Source: an uncultured Gemmatimonadota bacterium (lineage in GTDB: Bacteria > Gemmatimonadota > Gemmatimonadetes > Gemmatimonadales > Gemmatimonadaceae). From it: a stretch of 64,000 bases of DNA. The notes beneath the pieces were generated by a model. The model saw only the letters and a list, made by a program, of their open reading frames with translations. It made no database searches and had not been told where the DNA came from. Below, piece by piece: positions 33,284 to 42,030 of this stretch (positions within the stretch are counted from its first letter, which is position 1; each line of letters opens with the position of its first letter). A program made the translations under genes and the position numbers. The stretch lies in contig CADEDA010000015.1 of NCBI GenBank assembly GCA_902825965.1, forward strand, positions 1 to 64,000, given 5' to 3'.

Positions 33284-34767
33284 CGATCGCGTCCGCACTC
33301 GCGCTCGCCGGCATCCGACATCGCTTCGGTCACACCCTCGCGCTCGACGACGCGCACCTCACCGTGGCACCCGGCACCGTGCACGCGCTGCTCGGCGAGA
33401 ACGGCGCCGGCAAGAGCACGCTGATGCGGATCGCGTTCGGCATGCTCGCGCCGGACGCCGGCACCCTCGCGGTGCAGGGTCGGCCGGTGCAGTTCCGTTC
33501 GAGTGCGGACGCGATCGCGGCCGGTCTGGGCATGGTGCACCAGCATTTCGCCCTCGTCGGGCCGATGCGTGCGGTGGAGAACGTGGCGCTCGGCAGTCGT
33601 GGCCGGCTCGACCTGACAGCCACCGCGGCCCGCATGCGCGAGGTCGCCGCGCGCACGGGGCTCAGCGTCGACCCGGATGCCGTCGTCGCGACGCTCAGCG
33701 TGGCGGCCCAGCAGCGCCTGGAGATCGTGAAGGCACTGGTCCGCGGTGCCCGCGTACTCATCCTCGACGAGCCCGGCGCGGTGCTCACGCCCGACGAACG
33801 TGCGGACCTCGATCGCTGGCTGCGACAGTTCTGCGCGGACGGCGGCACGGCGGTGCTGATCACGCACAAGGTCCGTGAAGCGCTCGCGGTCGCGGACGCG
33901 ATCTCGGTGCTTCGCCGAGGTCGCAGCGTCCTCGAGGCACCCCGGGCCGACGTGGACGACGACGCCGTCGTCGCCGCGATGACCGGGGAAGCGCTTCGCG
34001 CATCGCCCGCGAAGGCCGGCGGCGCGGCAGCCATCCGCGGCCTCGTGCCCACCCCGAGCGCGGAACCCGTGCTCGCGCTGGACGCGGTCACCCTTCGCGA
34101 TGCACGCGGCGTGACGCGGCTCCGCGACGTCACCCTCCGTGTCGCGCGCGGCGAGGTGCTCGGTGTGATCGGCGTCGAGGGCGCGGGGGTGCGCGAGCTG
34201 CTGCGCGTGCTCGCGGGTCGTCTCGCGCCGACGACGGGATCGGTGCGTCGTCCACTGCGCGTGGGCTTCATCCCTGAGGATCGCCTGCACGATGCGATCG
34301 TGCCCGCGTTCTCCCTGGCGGAGAACCTGGCGCTCGCCGATGCCGGTCATGCGCGTGGACGACTCGACTGGCGGGGGATCCGACGCGCCACCGCGGACGT
34401 GCTGACGGCGCACGACGTCCGCAACGGGACCGCCGATCGGCTCGCTGCGGAGCTTTCCGGCGGCAACCAGCAGAAGTTCGTGGTCGGACGCGAGCGCCGC
34501 GTCGGCGTGGACGCCTTGGTGGCCGAGAATCCGACGCGCGGCCTGGACCTGCGCGCCGCTGCGTCGGTGCTCGCCGCGCTGCGCGATGCCGCCGCGCGCG
34601 GTGCGGACGGCCCGGCGGTGGTGTTCCACTCGACGGACCTCGACGAAGTGCTCGCGGTGGCCACGCGCGTGGTCGCCTGCTTCAACGGCAGTGTGCGCGA
34701 GGTCCCGCCCCCGACGGATCCCGAGGACCGCACGGCGTACGCCCGTGCCCTGGTCGGGACGCTCTGA
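33280..34767 (+). CDS. nucleoside ABC transporter ATPase (two ABC domains)
   Basis: A 495-aa fused double ATPase of the YufO/RbsA type. Domain 1 has Walker A LLGENGAGKSTLM (about residue 36) and Walker B VLILDEPGAVLTPDE, but its signature reads LSVAAQQRLEI where relatives have VGxQQR. Domain 2 has the degenerate Walker A GVIGVEGAGVREL usual in this family and an intact LSGGNQQKFVVGRE signature. The start is GTG at 33280, overlapping the Nif3 stop. It energises the two permeases downstream. Confidence 0.93.
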   Translation: MTIASALALAGIRHRFGHTLALDDAHLTVAPGTVHALLGENGAGKSTLMRIAFGMLAPDAGTLAVQGRPVQFRSSADAIAAGLGMVHQHFALVGPMRAVENVALGSRGRLDLTATAARMREVAARTGLSVDPDAVVATLSVAAQQRLEIVKALVRGARVLILDEPGAVLTPDERADLDRWLRQFCADGGTAVLITHKVREALAVADAISVLRRGRSVLEAPRADVDDDAVVAAMTGEALRASPAKAGGAAAIRGLVPTPSAEPVLALDAVTLRDARGVTRLRDVTLRVARGEVLGVIGVEGAGVRELLRVLAGRLAPTTGSVRRPLRVGFIPEDRLHDAIVPAFSLAENLALADAGHARGRLDWRGIRRATADVLTAHDVRNGTADRLAAELSGGNQQKFVVGRERRVGVDALVAENPTRGLDLRAAASVLAALRDAAARGADGPAVVFHSTDLDEVLAVATRVVACFNGSVREVPPPTDPEDRTAYARALVGTL

Positions 34768-34786
34768 CGCCATGACAGGCTGACGC

Positions 34787-35737
34787 ATGGAAGCCCTCGC
34801 GGCACTTTGGGACGGCGCGTTCGGTTCGCCGTTCGCGTTCTGGTCGGCGACGCTGGTGCGCGCGACCCCGCTGTTGCTGCTGGGGCTCGCGGTCGCGGTC
34901 GCGTTCCGCGCGGGGGTGCTCAACATCGGCGCCGAAGGGCAGCTGCTGCTCGGCGCCGCGGCTGCCGCCGCCGTGGCCCTTGCGTTCGGCGATGCGCCAC
35001 GGCTCGTGCTGGTGCCGGCGATGGTGCTCGTGGGTGCGCTCGCGGGTGCGGCGTGGAGCGGGATCGCGGCGCTCCTGCGCCGCCGGTACGGCGTGCTGGA
35101 GGTGATCAGCACGATCATGCTCAACTTCGTCGCTGCCGCCATGGTGAGCTGGCTGGTGCGCGGACCGATGCAGGAGCCGACGCGTGTGTATCCGCAGTCC
35201 TCGTCGTTCGCCGACGCGGCCCACTGGCCCTTCCTGTTGAATGGGCAGCGTCTCCACCTCGGGTTCGCACTCGGCGTGTTGGCGGCCTGGGGACTGTGGT
35301 GGTGGCTCGAGCACAGTGCCGCCGGGTTCCGGGTGCGTGCCGTTGGCGGTGGTGCGCGCGCGGCGGCGAGCGCCGGGGGTGTGGACGTGGGCCGCACCAT
35401 CTCGCGGGTGTTCCTCCTGAGCGGCGCCCTCGCCGGCGTGGCGGGCGCGTCCGAGGTCGGCGGCGTGACATGGGCGCTCTACGAGGGCTTGTCACCGGGG
35501 TACGGCTACACCGCGATCGCAGTGGCGCTGCTCGCCCGACTCGATCCGCGCTGGATCCTGGTGACGGCGGTGTTCTTCGGCGCGCTCGATGCCGGGGCCG
35601 CGGCCATGCAGCGTGACGCGCAGGTGCCATCCGTCGTGGTCCAGATCGTGGTCGCGCTGGTGGTACTCGCGGTGCTGGCCGCGCGGTACGTCCACGCCCG
35701 GCGCCTCGCGCAGCGTGCGGCCCCGGAGACGGCATGA
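34787..35737 (+). CDS. nucleoside ABC transporter permease 1 (YufP-like)
   Basis: A 316-aa BPD_transp_2 family permease with about 8 hydrophobic helices. The family signature FRAGVLNIGAEGQLLLGA lies near residue 38. It forms the channel with the next gene; both are coupled by a 4-nt overlap (ATGA at 35734-35737). The gap to the ATPase gene is 19 nt, containing no terminator. Confidence 0.93.
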   Translation: MEALAALWDGAFGSPFAFWSATLVRATPLLLLGLAVAVAFRAGVLNIGAEGQLLLGAAAAAAVALAFGDAPRLVLVPAMVLVGALAGAAWSGIAALLRRRYGVLEVISTIMLNFVAAAMVSWLVRGPMQEPTRVYPQSSSFADAAHWPFLLNGQRLHLGFALGVLAAWGLWWWLEHSAAGFRVRAVGGGARAAASAGGVDVGRTISRVFLLSGALAGVAGASEVGGVTWALYEGLSPGYGYTAIAVALLARLDPRWILVTAVFFGALDAGAAAMQRDAQVPSVVVQIVVALVVLAVLAARYVHARRLAQRAAPETA

Positions 35738-36651
35738 TCGAATTCGGCGTGCTGCTGCTGCCGTTCCTCGAGGCCAGCCTCCGGACCGCGACACCCTTGG
35801 GGTTCGCTGCGCTCGGCGAGCTCGTCACCGAGCGCGCCGGCGTGATCAACCTCGGCCTCGAGGGCGCGATCATCGCGGGGTGCTTCGGTGCGCTGGCCGG
35901 TGCGGGGCTGGGTGGGCCGTACGCGGGCGTCCTCGCCGGCATCGCCGCCGGTGCTGCGGTGGCGATGGTGTTCGCGGTGTTCGTGCTCGCACTGCGCGCG
36001 GATCAGATCATCGCCGGGACCGCCATGACGCTGCTCGCGCTCGGGATCACGGGGACGCTGTACCGTCTGGTCTACGGCGCCGGCGGTGCCGCACTCGACA
36101 CACCGACGCTGGCCCCATGGGCGCTGCCCGGACTGTCATCCCTCCCGGGACTGGGTCCTGTGCTGTTCACGCAGCCGTTGCCGACCTATGTGCTGTACCT
36201 GCTCGTGCCGGCGCTCCTCTGGTGGATGCATCGCACCGGCGCGGGACTCGCGCTGCGGGCGATCGGGGAGCACCGCGCCGCGGCCGAGGCCGCCGGGGTG
36301 CGCAGTCAGCGCAGTCGCGCGGCGGCGATCATCTTCGGCGGCGCGATGGGTGGGCTCAGTGGCGCGACGCTGGTGCTCGCCCAGGTCGGCACGTTCAATG
36401 AGGGCATGAGCGCCGGACGCGGCTTCATCGCGATTGCGATCGTCGTGCTGGGACGATGGTCCGTGCTCGGCACGGCGCTGGCCGCGCTGGTGTTCGGCGC
36501 CGCGTTCGCGCTGCAGTACCTGTTCCAGGCGATGGACTGGGCGCTGCCGTATCAGCTCTTCCTGGCGTTCCCGTATGTGCTCACGCTCGTGCTGCTCGCG
36601 CTGCTCCGCGGGCGGGCGGCCGCGCCACTGGAGCTCGGCCGCCAGGACTGA
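35734..36651 (+). CDS. nucleoside ABC transporter permease 2 (YufQ-like)
   Basis: A 305-aa second permease of the importer. The equivalent signature is TERAGVINLGLEGAIIAG near residue 31, with about 8 membrane helices. It is the last gene of the importer operon and is convergent with a lipoprotein gene only 10 bp away; no terminator hairpin fits between them. Confidence 0.93.
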   Translation: MIEFGVLLLPFLEASLRTATPLGFAALGELVTERAGVINLGLEGAIIAGCFGALAGAGLGGPYAGVLAGIAAGAAVAMVFAVFVLALRADQIIAGTAMTLLALGITGTLYRLVYGAGGAALDTPTLAPWALPGLSSLPGLGPVLFTQPLPTYVLYLLVPALLWWMHRTGAGLALRAIGEHRAAAEAAGVRSQRSRAAAIIFGGAMGGLSGATLVLAQVGTFNEGMSAGRGFIAIAIVVLGRWSVLGTALAALVFGAAFALQYLFQAMDWALPYQLFLAFPYVLTLVLLALLRGRAAAPLELGRQD

Positions 36652-36661
36652 CCGACGCGGC

Positions 36662-37414
36662 CTAGCAGCGCGGGAGCACACCCTCCCAGCGCAGCGCCCA
36701 CGAGATGCCGGCGCGATGCAGCAGCTGCGCCAGGACACCGCCGTCCTGCTCATGCACGAGCAGCGCCGCGAGCGTATCGCCCGGGGTGCGCCAGAGTGCG
36801 ACGAGTTCGCGCAACACCAGCTGTTCCTCGCGCCCCACGTCGCGCTGCATCCATTCGAAGCGCACGCCGTCGCGCAGTCCGGGGCGGGGCTCCGGACTCG
36901 CGATGAAGGTGTGGAGCTCCTCGAGCGGCTCGGATTCGATGGGAATGCGCCGCACGAGGATGGCGACGAAGATCGTGTCGCCCGGCGCGAGGGGCGCTCT
37001 CCACGCCGAGCGCACGGCGAACGGGAGCTCGCGAAAGTCCGCGCCCAGGGTGTCGGTCGGCAGTGCACCGACCGCACGCGCGAGGCGCGCAGCGAGTCGT
37101 GCGGAATCGCGCGGTGTGAGTCCCTCGATGGACTCCGTCGCCACGCGCTGCGCGCTGCTGTCGAGTCCACGCAGCTCGGCCGGTGCGCTCTCGGAGGGGT
37201 CCAGCGCGACGCAGGCGTCCGCGGGCAGCCATGCGACCGGCGGCGCGGTGACGCCCGGCGCGGCGAGCGAGGACGGCGGGGGCGGCGAGGCCGACGCGGC
37301 ACTGCGATCCGCCGGTGCCGCGTCGGGCGGGCGGTCGCCGGCGCAGGCCAGCAACAGCGTGGCGCAGGCGGCGGTGGCGCAGGCGGCGGTGGCGAAGGCG
37401 GCGCGGCGGCTCAT
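36662..37414 (-). CDS. hypothetical lipoprotein with repetitive signal peptide
   Basis: A 250-aa predicted lipoprotein, function unknown. The signal peptide contains three tandem 5-residue units (AAFAT, AACAT, AACAT) and ends in the lipobox LLAC. A Pro/Ala/Ser-rich linker follows, then a soluble domain with several Arg/Glu-rich helices. I chose ATG 37414 because it begins the signal sequence and overlaps the upstream DUF4031-like stop (ATGA). An in-frame ATG at 37456 adds 14 residues. Third gene of a pilin operon. Confidence 0.68.
   Translation of the reverse strand: MSRRAAFATAACATAACATLLLACAGDRPPDAAPADRSAASASPPPPSSLAAPGVTAPPVAWLPADACVALDPSESAPAELRGLDSSAQRVATESIEGLTPRDSARLAARLARAVGALPTDTLGADFRELPFAVRSAWRAPLAPGDTIFVAILVRRIPIESEPLEELHTFIASPEPRPGLRDGVRFEWMQRDVGREEQLVLRELVALWRTPGDTLAALLVHEQDGGVLAQLLHRAGISWALRWEGVLPRC
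37359..37403. repeat. three 15-bp in-frame tandem repeats
   Basis: GTGGCGCAGGCGGCG occurs at 37359-37373 and 37374-37388 exactly, and at 37389-37403 with one change. Each unit encodes five residues of the lipoprotein signal peptide on the minus strand, so slippage would change its length without a frameshift. Confidence 0.9.
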
Positions 37415-37746
37415 CGTGGGGGAGGAAGATAGGGTCCGCCGAGATCCCAGTGCCATGCATCGCGACGCTCGCCGCTGCGCGGATCGCGGAGCGGGTGGAA
37501 CTGCAGGCGTGCCTCCGGGAGGCCGACGCGAGCGCCCCAGCGCAGCAGGCGGTCGCGATCGACCGACACGAGATGGGCGAGTCGCCGACCGAACCAGAGG
37601 TGGCGATGCAACCAGAGGCCGCCGTCCATGGCGTGGATCATGCCGTCACGACGGCGGGCGAACTCCTCCCACTCCAGCAGGAGCGCGGACGGGTCGCGCG
37701 GTGGCGGGATCGGCGGGAGGGCGGGCGTGTCGCCCGCGCCGCTCAC
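37411..37746 (-). CDS. small DUF4031-like protein
   Basis: A 111-aa soluble protein. The stretch RRLAHLVSVDRDRLLRWGARVGLPEARLQF followed after a gap by DAWHWDLGGPY resembles the DUF4031 layout (HLV.D...L..FA.RLGLP...), though this match is from memory of the pattern. Function unknown. It overlaps the pilin upstream and the lipoprotein downstream by 4 nt each, so translation of all three is coupled. Confidence 0.62.
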   Translation of the reverse strand: MSGAGDTPALPPIPPPRDPSALLLEWEEFARRRDGMIHAMDGGLWLHRHLWFGRRLAHLVSVDRDRLLRWGARVGLPEARLQFHPLRDPRSGERRDAWHWDLGGPYLPPPR

Positions 37747-38123
37747 TGGCAGGCGACGACGCCTTCGTCCGTCGCGGGCGCCGGCGGTGCGATCGTGCCG
37801 CTGAACATCGCGCAGGTCAGCGGATACGACATCGGGTGCGTGGTGATCGCCGACCAGCCGCCGGAGGTCGCCCCGATGATGGTCAGCTGCGTCCCGTTGC
37901 TCGTGTGGAAATTGAGCGCGATGGTGTCGGTGCTGTAGGTGGAGTGCTGGAAGAAGTACGACTCCTGCGCACTCGCCAGGTTGCGGAGGTCACCCTTGAG
38001 GCTCGCGGCATAGGCGCGCCCCTTCGTCGAAGTGAACTTCGGCACGGCCACCGCGGCCAGGATGCCGATGATCACGACGACGATCAGCAGTTCGATGAGG
38101 GTGAAGCCGCGACGCAGGGACAT
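37743..38123 (-). CDS. type IV pilin-like protein (prepilin)
   Basis: A 126-aa prepilin. The leader MSLRRG is followed by FTLIELLIVVVIIGILAAVA, giving the G-F prepilin peptidase site and Glu at +5, then the conserved KFTSTKGRAY. The C-terminal globular part has two cysteines (LTCAMF and VVACQ) that could form the D-region disulfide. ATG at 38123 starts the leader; the longer open frame upstream is non-coding. It heads a three-gene operon. It could be a major or a minor pilin. Confidence 0.9.
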   Translation of the reverse strand: MSLRRGFTLIELLIVVVIIGILAAVAVPKFTSTKGRAYAASLKGDLRNLASAQESYFFQHSTYSTDTIALNFHTSNGTQLTIIGATSGGWSAITTHPMSYPLTCAMFSGTIAPPAPATDEGVVACQ

Positions 38124-38403
38124 AGGGGCCAATCGGGGGGAGGGGCCACAATCGGGGTACGACGTGTTCTCGATCACACGGGGAACGCACAGCGTCCGTC
38201 GGACGGACAGCGGACCCATGAGCCTGGAAAGCAAGGGCGAGGCCGCGTTCAGGTCTGACCCGCAAGACATTGTGGACAAACCGGTTACCGCGCAAGACGT
38301 CCCGACAGCCCCGCCGCTGACCGAGTGGCATCCCCCCGGGGTCCGCGCAGTATGCAAGAGTCGCGCAGCGTCGTACTTCTCGACGGCGCCGCCGGGCGGC
38401 CTT
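38124..38403. other. intergenic region upstream of the pilin operon
   Basis: A 280-bp gap between polA (3' end) and the pilin start, both on the minus strand. It should hold the pilin promoter. I found no convincing sigma-70 or sigma-54 element on the minus strand and no strong hairpin. A gtccgtcggacggac palindrome (about 38190-38204) is the only notable symmetry. Confidence 0.35.
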
Positions 38404-41400
38404 CTAAGCCTTGGCTTCGAGCCAGTTTGGCCCGGTCCCGATGTCCACCACGAGCGGGACATCCAGGGCGACGGCGGTCGTCATCTCGCGCTCGACGAGG
38501 GTCCGGAGCGGCTGCTCTTCCTCGGCCGGGAACTCGAAGACCAGTTCATCGTGCACCTGCAACAACATCCGGCTCTCGAGCCGTTCCGCGCGGATCGCGT
38601 GATCGATGCGGATCATGGCGACCTTGATGAGGTCCGCCGCCGAGCCCTGGATGGGCGAGTTCTGTGACAAGCGCTCGCCGAAGGCGCGGGTGTTGAAGTT
38701 GCGGTCGAGGATCTCCGGGATGTAGCGCCGCCGCTTGAAGATGGTCTCGACGTACCCGCGCGTGCGGGCCTGCTCCACGGAGCCGTCCAGCCAGGCGCGC
38801 ACGCCGGCGAAGCGCGTGAAGTACGTCTCGATGAACGCCTTCGCCTCGGCGTGCTCGATCTTCAGTTGCCGAGACAGGGCGTGTGCGCCCTGGCCGTAGA
38901 TCGTCGCGAAGTTGATCGTCTTGGCGCGCGCGCGCATCTCGCTGGTGACGAGTTCGAGCGGCACACCGAAGATGACGCTCGCCGTCTGGCGGTGGATGTC
39001 CCCGCCGGCGCGGAACGCTTCCACGAACGCGGGATCGTGCGAGAGGTGGGCGAGCAGGCGCAGCTCGATCTGCGAGTAGTCCGCCGCCATCAGCTGCCAG
39101 CCGGCACGGGGGATGAAGCCGCGCCGGATGTCCTTCCCCAGCTCCCGGCGGATCGGGATGTTCTGCAGGTTCGGGTCGCTCGAGGAGAGTCGCCCGGTAC
39201 TCGCCACCGTCTGGTTGAACGACGTGTGCAGGCGGCCCGTCGTCGGATTCACCAGCTCGGGCAGGGTGTCGAGGTACGTGTTCTCCAGCTTGGCCAGCTC
39301 GCGGTACTCCATCAGCAGGCCGGGCAGCGTGTGCCCCTCGTCGGCGAGCTCCTGCAACACGGACGCGTCGGTGCTGGGGCCGGTCGCCGTCTTCTTCTTC
39401 ACGGGCAGGCCCAGCTTCTCGAACAGGATGGTCCGCAGCTGCTGGTTGGAGGCGACGTTGAAGACCTCGCCCGCCTCGCCGTGGATCTGGGTCTCGATCT
39501 CCTTGCGCGCCGCCTCGAACCGGGTCTTGAGCGAGTGGAACCACGGCACGTCGATCGTGATGCCCGACCACTCCATCTCGGCCAAGACCTCGACGAGCGG
39601 CAACTCCACGTCGCGCAGCAGCACGCCGGCCTGGTGTTCGACGAGGCGGGGCTCGAACAACGCGCGGAGGCGCAATGCGATGTCGCTGTCGGCGCACGAG
39701 TAGTCGCGCGCCGCCACGATAGGCACCTCGTCGTACGGGATCTCCTGCTTGCCCTTGCCGCAGAGTTCGTCGTAGCCGGTCATCGCGACGCCGAGGAACT
39801 CGACGGCGAGTGCATCGATGGCGTGCGACCGGCGGCCGGGATCGAGCACGTAGCTGGCGAGCATCGAATCGAAGTCCAGTCCGCGCAGCGTGATCCCGGC
39901 GCGCCGCAGCACGAGCAGGTCGTACTTCGCGTTGTGCGCGGTCTTGCGGACGCCGGCATCCTCCAGGAGCGCGCGCAGCGGGGCCATGGCGTCGGAGTGC
40001 AGCGCGGGAAGGTTCACCACCGGGTGTTCGCCCTCCGCGAGCAGGCGCGCGGCGATCGAGCTGTCGGCGGCCGGTGCCTTCTTGGGCTTGACCGGCGCGT
40101 CGCCGAGCGCGAGGCCACCCTGCGCCTCGCGCGGCAGTCGGTGCGCGAGGGGCAGGTACCAGGCGCGGCCCGGCGCCGTCCCCACGGAGAGGGCGACGAG
40201 GTTGGCGCGCAGGGGCGTGATGATGGGCGGCGCGCCGGCGTCGAGCACCGTCTCGGTGTCCACCGCGATCATGCCGGCCGCGCGCGCCTCGGCGATCATC
40301 TCGTGCAGCAGCGGGAGCGTGTCCGCCACGCGATACACGGTCGCAACGGCGTCGGGCGTGCCGGGCACCACCTGGGCCGCCCGCTGCGCACTCACCATGT
40401 GTTCGTCCGACGCGGAGGGCTCCGATGCGGCGGAGGTCCGTGTCGCCCGCGCGGACGTCGCACCCGCCGCCGATCCCGACGCGGGCGCGGCTCCACCGTC
40501 GGCCTGCACGGCCGCCGCGCGGGCGGCGGTGTTGAACTCGAGTTCCACGAACAGGTCGCGGAGCCGCGCCCAATCCGGGGTCTCCAGCTTGAGCGCTTCG
40601 AGGTCGAGCGTGACCGGCAGGTGCTCGTGCAACGTGACGAGCTGCTTGGAGAGCCGAGCAGCATCCGCGTGCTGCAGCAGGGCATTCCGCGCCCGCGTGG
40701 GCTCCACCTGCTCGACGTGCTCGAGCATCGCCTCGATGGTGCCCCACTTCTCGATCAGCGCGAGCGCCCCCTTGTCCCCGATGCCCTTCACGCCGGGCAC
40801 GTTGTCGGCGGTGTCACCGACGAGCGCGAGATAGTCGATCACGCGCTCCGGCGGGACACCGAGCCGCTCATGGGCGTTCTCCATGCCGTACCACTTCTCG
40901 GTGGTGCGGCCCGGCGGTCCGTGCCAGGGGTTGAGGATCCAGACCTTCGGCTTCACCAACTGAAGGAGGTCCTTGTCGCCGGAGACGATGCAGACCTCGA
41001 GGTCCTGCGCCGCGCCGAGCCGGGCCATCGAGGCGATGACGTCATCCGCCTCGAAGCCCTCGAGCTCGAGGATCGGGATGCGATACCCCGCGAGGATCTG
41101 CTGCACGCGTTCGACGCCGGTGTCGAAGTCCTCCTGCTCCTCCTCGGGGAGGGCGACGCGGTTGGCCTTGTACGACTCGAGCAGTTCCTCGCGGCCGGAG
41201 GAGCCCGCGTCGCTGACCCAGCCGAGATAGTCCGGCTTGTGCTTCTCGATGAGGCGCTTCAGGAAGTCGCTCACGCCCTTGGCCATGCCCGTGTTCTCCC
41301 CACGGGCGTTGCGCAGCGGCGCGCCACCGCCGAGCGCGTGGAACGCACGGAAGATCAGCGCATAACCATCGATGAGGTACAGCCGGGGGCGTCCGGGGAT

Positions 41401-41406
41401 CGTCAT
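38404..41406 (-). CDS. polA: DNA polymerase I (PolA)
   Basis: A 1000-aa three-domain enzyme for Okazaki-fragment maturation and repair. The 5'-nuclease domain (LYLIDGYALIFRAFHAL; SGDKDLLQLV; PGVKGIGDKGAL) is residues about 1-290. An Ala/Ser/Gly-rich linker follows (about 300-340). The 3'-5' exonuclease looks active, with IAVDTETV, TAHNAKYDLLVL and RDYSCADSD. The polymerase domain carries motif A DYSQIELRLLAHLS and motif C LQVHDELVFE. ATG at 41406 preferred over GTG at 41412. It lies 9 nt after the lipid-kinase-like gene. Confidence 0.97.
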   Translation of the reverse strand: MTIPGRPRLYLIDGYALIFRAFHALGGGAPLRNARGENTGMAKGVSDFLKRLIEKHKPDYLGWVSDAGSSGREELLESYKANRVALPEEEQEDFDTGVERVQQILAGYRIPILELEGFEADDVIASMARLGAAQDLEVCIVSGDKDLLQLVKPKVWILNPWHGPPGRTTEKWYGMENAHERLGVPPERVIDYLALVGDTADNVPGVKGIGDKGALALIEKWGTIEAMLEHVEQVEPTRARNALLQHADAARLSKQLVTLHEHLPVTLDLEALKLETPDWARLRDLFVELEFNTAARAAAVQADGGAAPASGSAAGATSARATRTSAASEPSASDEHMVSAQRAAQVVPGTPDAVATVYRVADTLPLLHEMIAEARAAGMIAVDTETVLDAGAPPIITPLRANLVALSVGTAPGRAWYLPLAHRLPREAQGGLALGDAPVKPKKAPAADSSIAARLLAEGEHPVVNLPALHSDAMAPLRALLEDAGVRKTAHNAKYDLLVLRRAGITLRGLDFDSMLASYVLDPGRRSHAIDALAVEFLGVAMTGYDELCGKGKQEIPYDEVPIVAARDYSCADSDIALRLRALFEPRLVEHQAGVLLRDVELPLVEVLAEMEWSGITIDVPWFHSLKTRFEAARKEIETQIHGEAGEVFNVASNQQLRTILFEKLGLPVKKKTATGPSTDASVLQELADEGHTLPGLLMEYRELAKLENTYLDTLPELVNPTTGRLHTSFNQTVASTGRLSSSDPNLQNIPIRRELGKDIRRGFIPRAGWQLMAADYSQIELRLLAHLSHDPAFVEAFRAGGDIHRQTASVIFGVPLELVTSEMRARAKTINFATIYGQGAHALSRQLKIEHAEAKAFIETYFTRFAGVRAWLDGSVEQARTRGYVETIFKRRRYIPEILDRNFNTRAFGERLSQNSPIQGSAADLIKVAMIRIDHAIRAERLESRMLLQVHDELVFEFPAEEEQPLRTLVEREMTTAVALDVPLVVDIGTGPNWLEAKA

Positions 41407-41415
41407 GCCCACAAA

Positions 41416-42030
41416 CTACGCAGGCAGGAGCAGCCACGCCGCCAGGCCCGCCGCCAGGCCGACACGCAGGTTGTCATCGATCGCGAGCGTGGGTCGCTCC
41501 GCGACCGCCGCGGCCGCTCCGATCGCCAGCGCCGGCCACCAGCCTGCACCGACGAGCCACACGGCGCCCATGGCCGTCGACGCCGCACAGGCGAGTGACC
41601 CGGCCGCCGTCTTCCGCGCGCGCCCACCCCGGTCGGCGGGTGCACGTGCCGCGATCGTGCGGCCGACCACCGCGGCGATCGCATCACCCGCGGCCGCAGC
41701 CCAGAGCGCCACCACCGCGGCGCGCACGGGCAGGGTCCAAGCCGCGAGGCACATGACGGCGGCGAGCCAGGTCGCGCCGGTGATGGCGCGCGCCTCATGC
41801 GCCCGGAGCAGCGGGGCGAGGACGCGGGTGAACGCGGCGCCGAACGCCGCGTGCATGCGGCGCGCGGCCTCCACCGCCAGCGCGATGCCCAGCGCCGCGC
41901 TCAGACCCACGCGGACGAGCGGCGTTGAGACCAGGGCGAAGGCCCAGGCCAGCGGCACCGCAGCCGACAGGAGGTGCAGCGCCTTGCGCGAGACCTCGGC
42001 GCGGAGTGTCAGGCGCGCGATGTCCGTCAC
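41416..42030 (-). CDS. dolichol/phytol kinase-like CTP-dependent membrane protein
   Basis: A 204-aa polytopic membrane protein of the dolichol kinase/CdsA-like group. The N-terminal motif EVSRKALHLLSAAVPL matches the RKxxH signature near residue 14. A later AGDAIAAVVGRTIAA followed by RKTAAGSLAC corresponds to the CTP-binding GDA..GR..K..EGS pattern. It may phosphorylate a polyprenol or phytol-type alcohol; substrate unknown. Its start overlaps the GWxTD gene stop (ATGA at 42027-42030). It is followed 9 nt later by polA. Confidence 0.75.
   Translation of the reverse strand: MTDIARLTLRAEVSRKALHLLSAAVPLAWAFALVSTPLVRVGLSAALGIALAVEAARRMHAAFGAAFTRVLAPLLRAHEARAITGATWLAAVMCLAAWTLPVRAAVVALWAAAAGDAIAAVVGRTIAARAPADRGGRARKTAAGSLACAASTAMGAVWLVGAGWWPALAIGAAAAVAERPTLAIDDNLRVGLAAGLAAWLLLPA

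Noticed and set aside
38546-41598. Long open frames (733 and 915 codons) inside and opposite polA
   Set aside because: PolA motifs are intact in the third frame; the others are low-complexity shadows.
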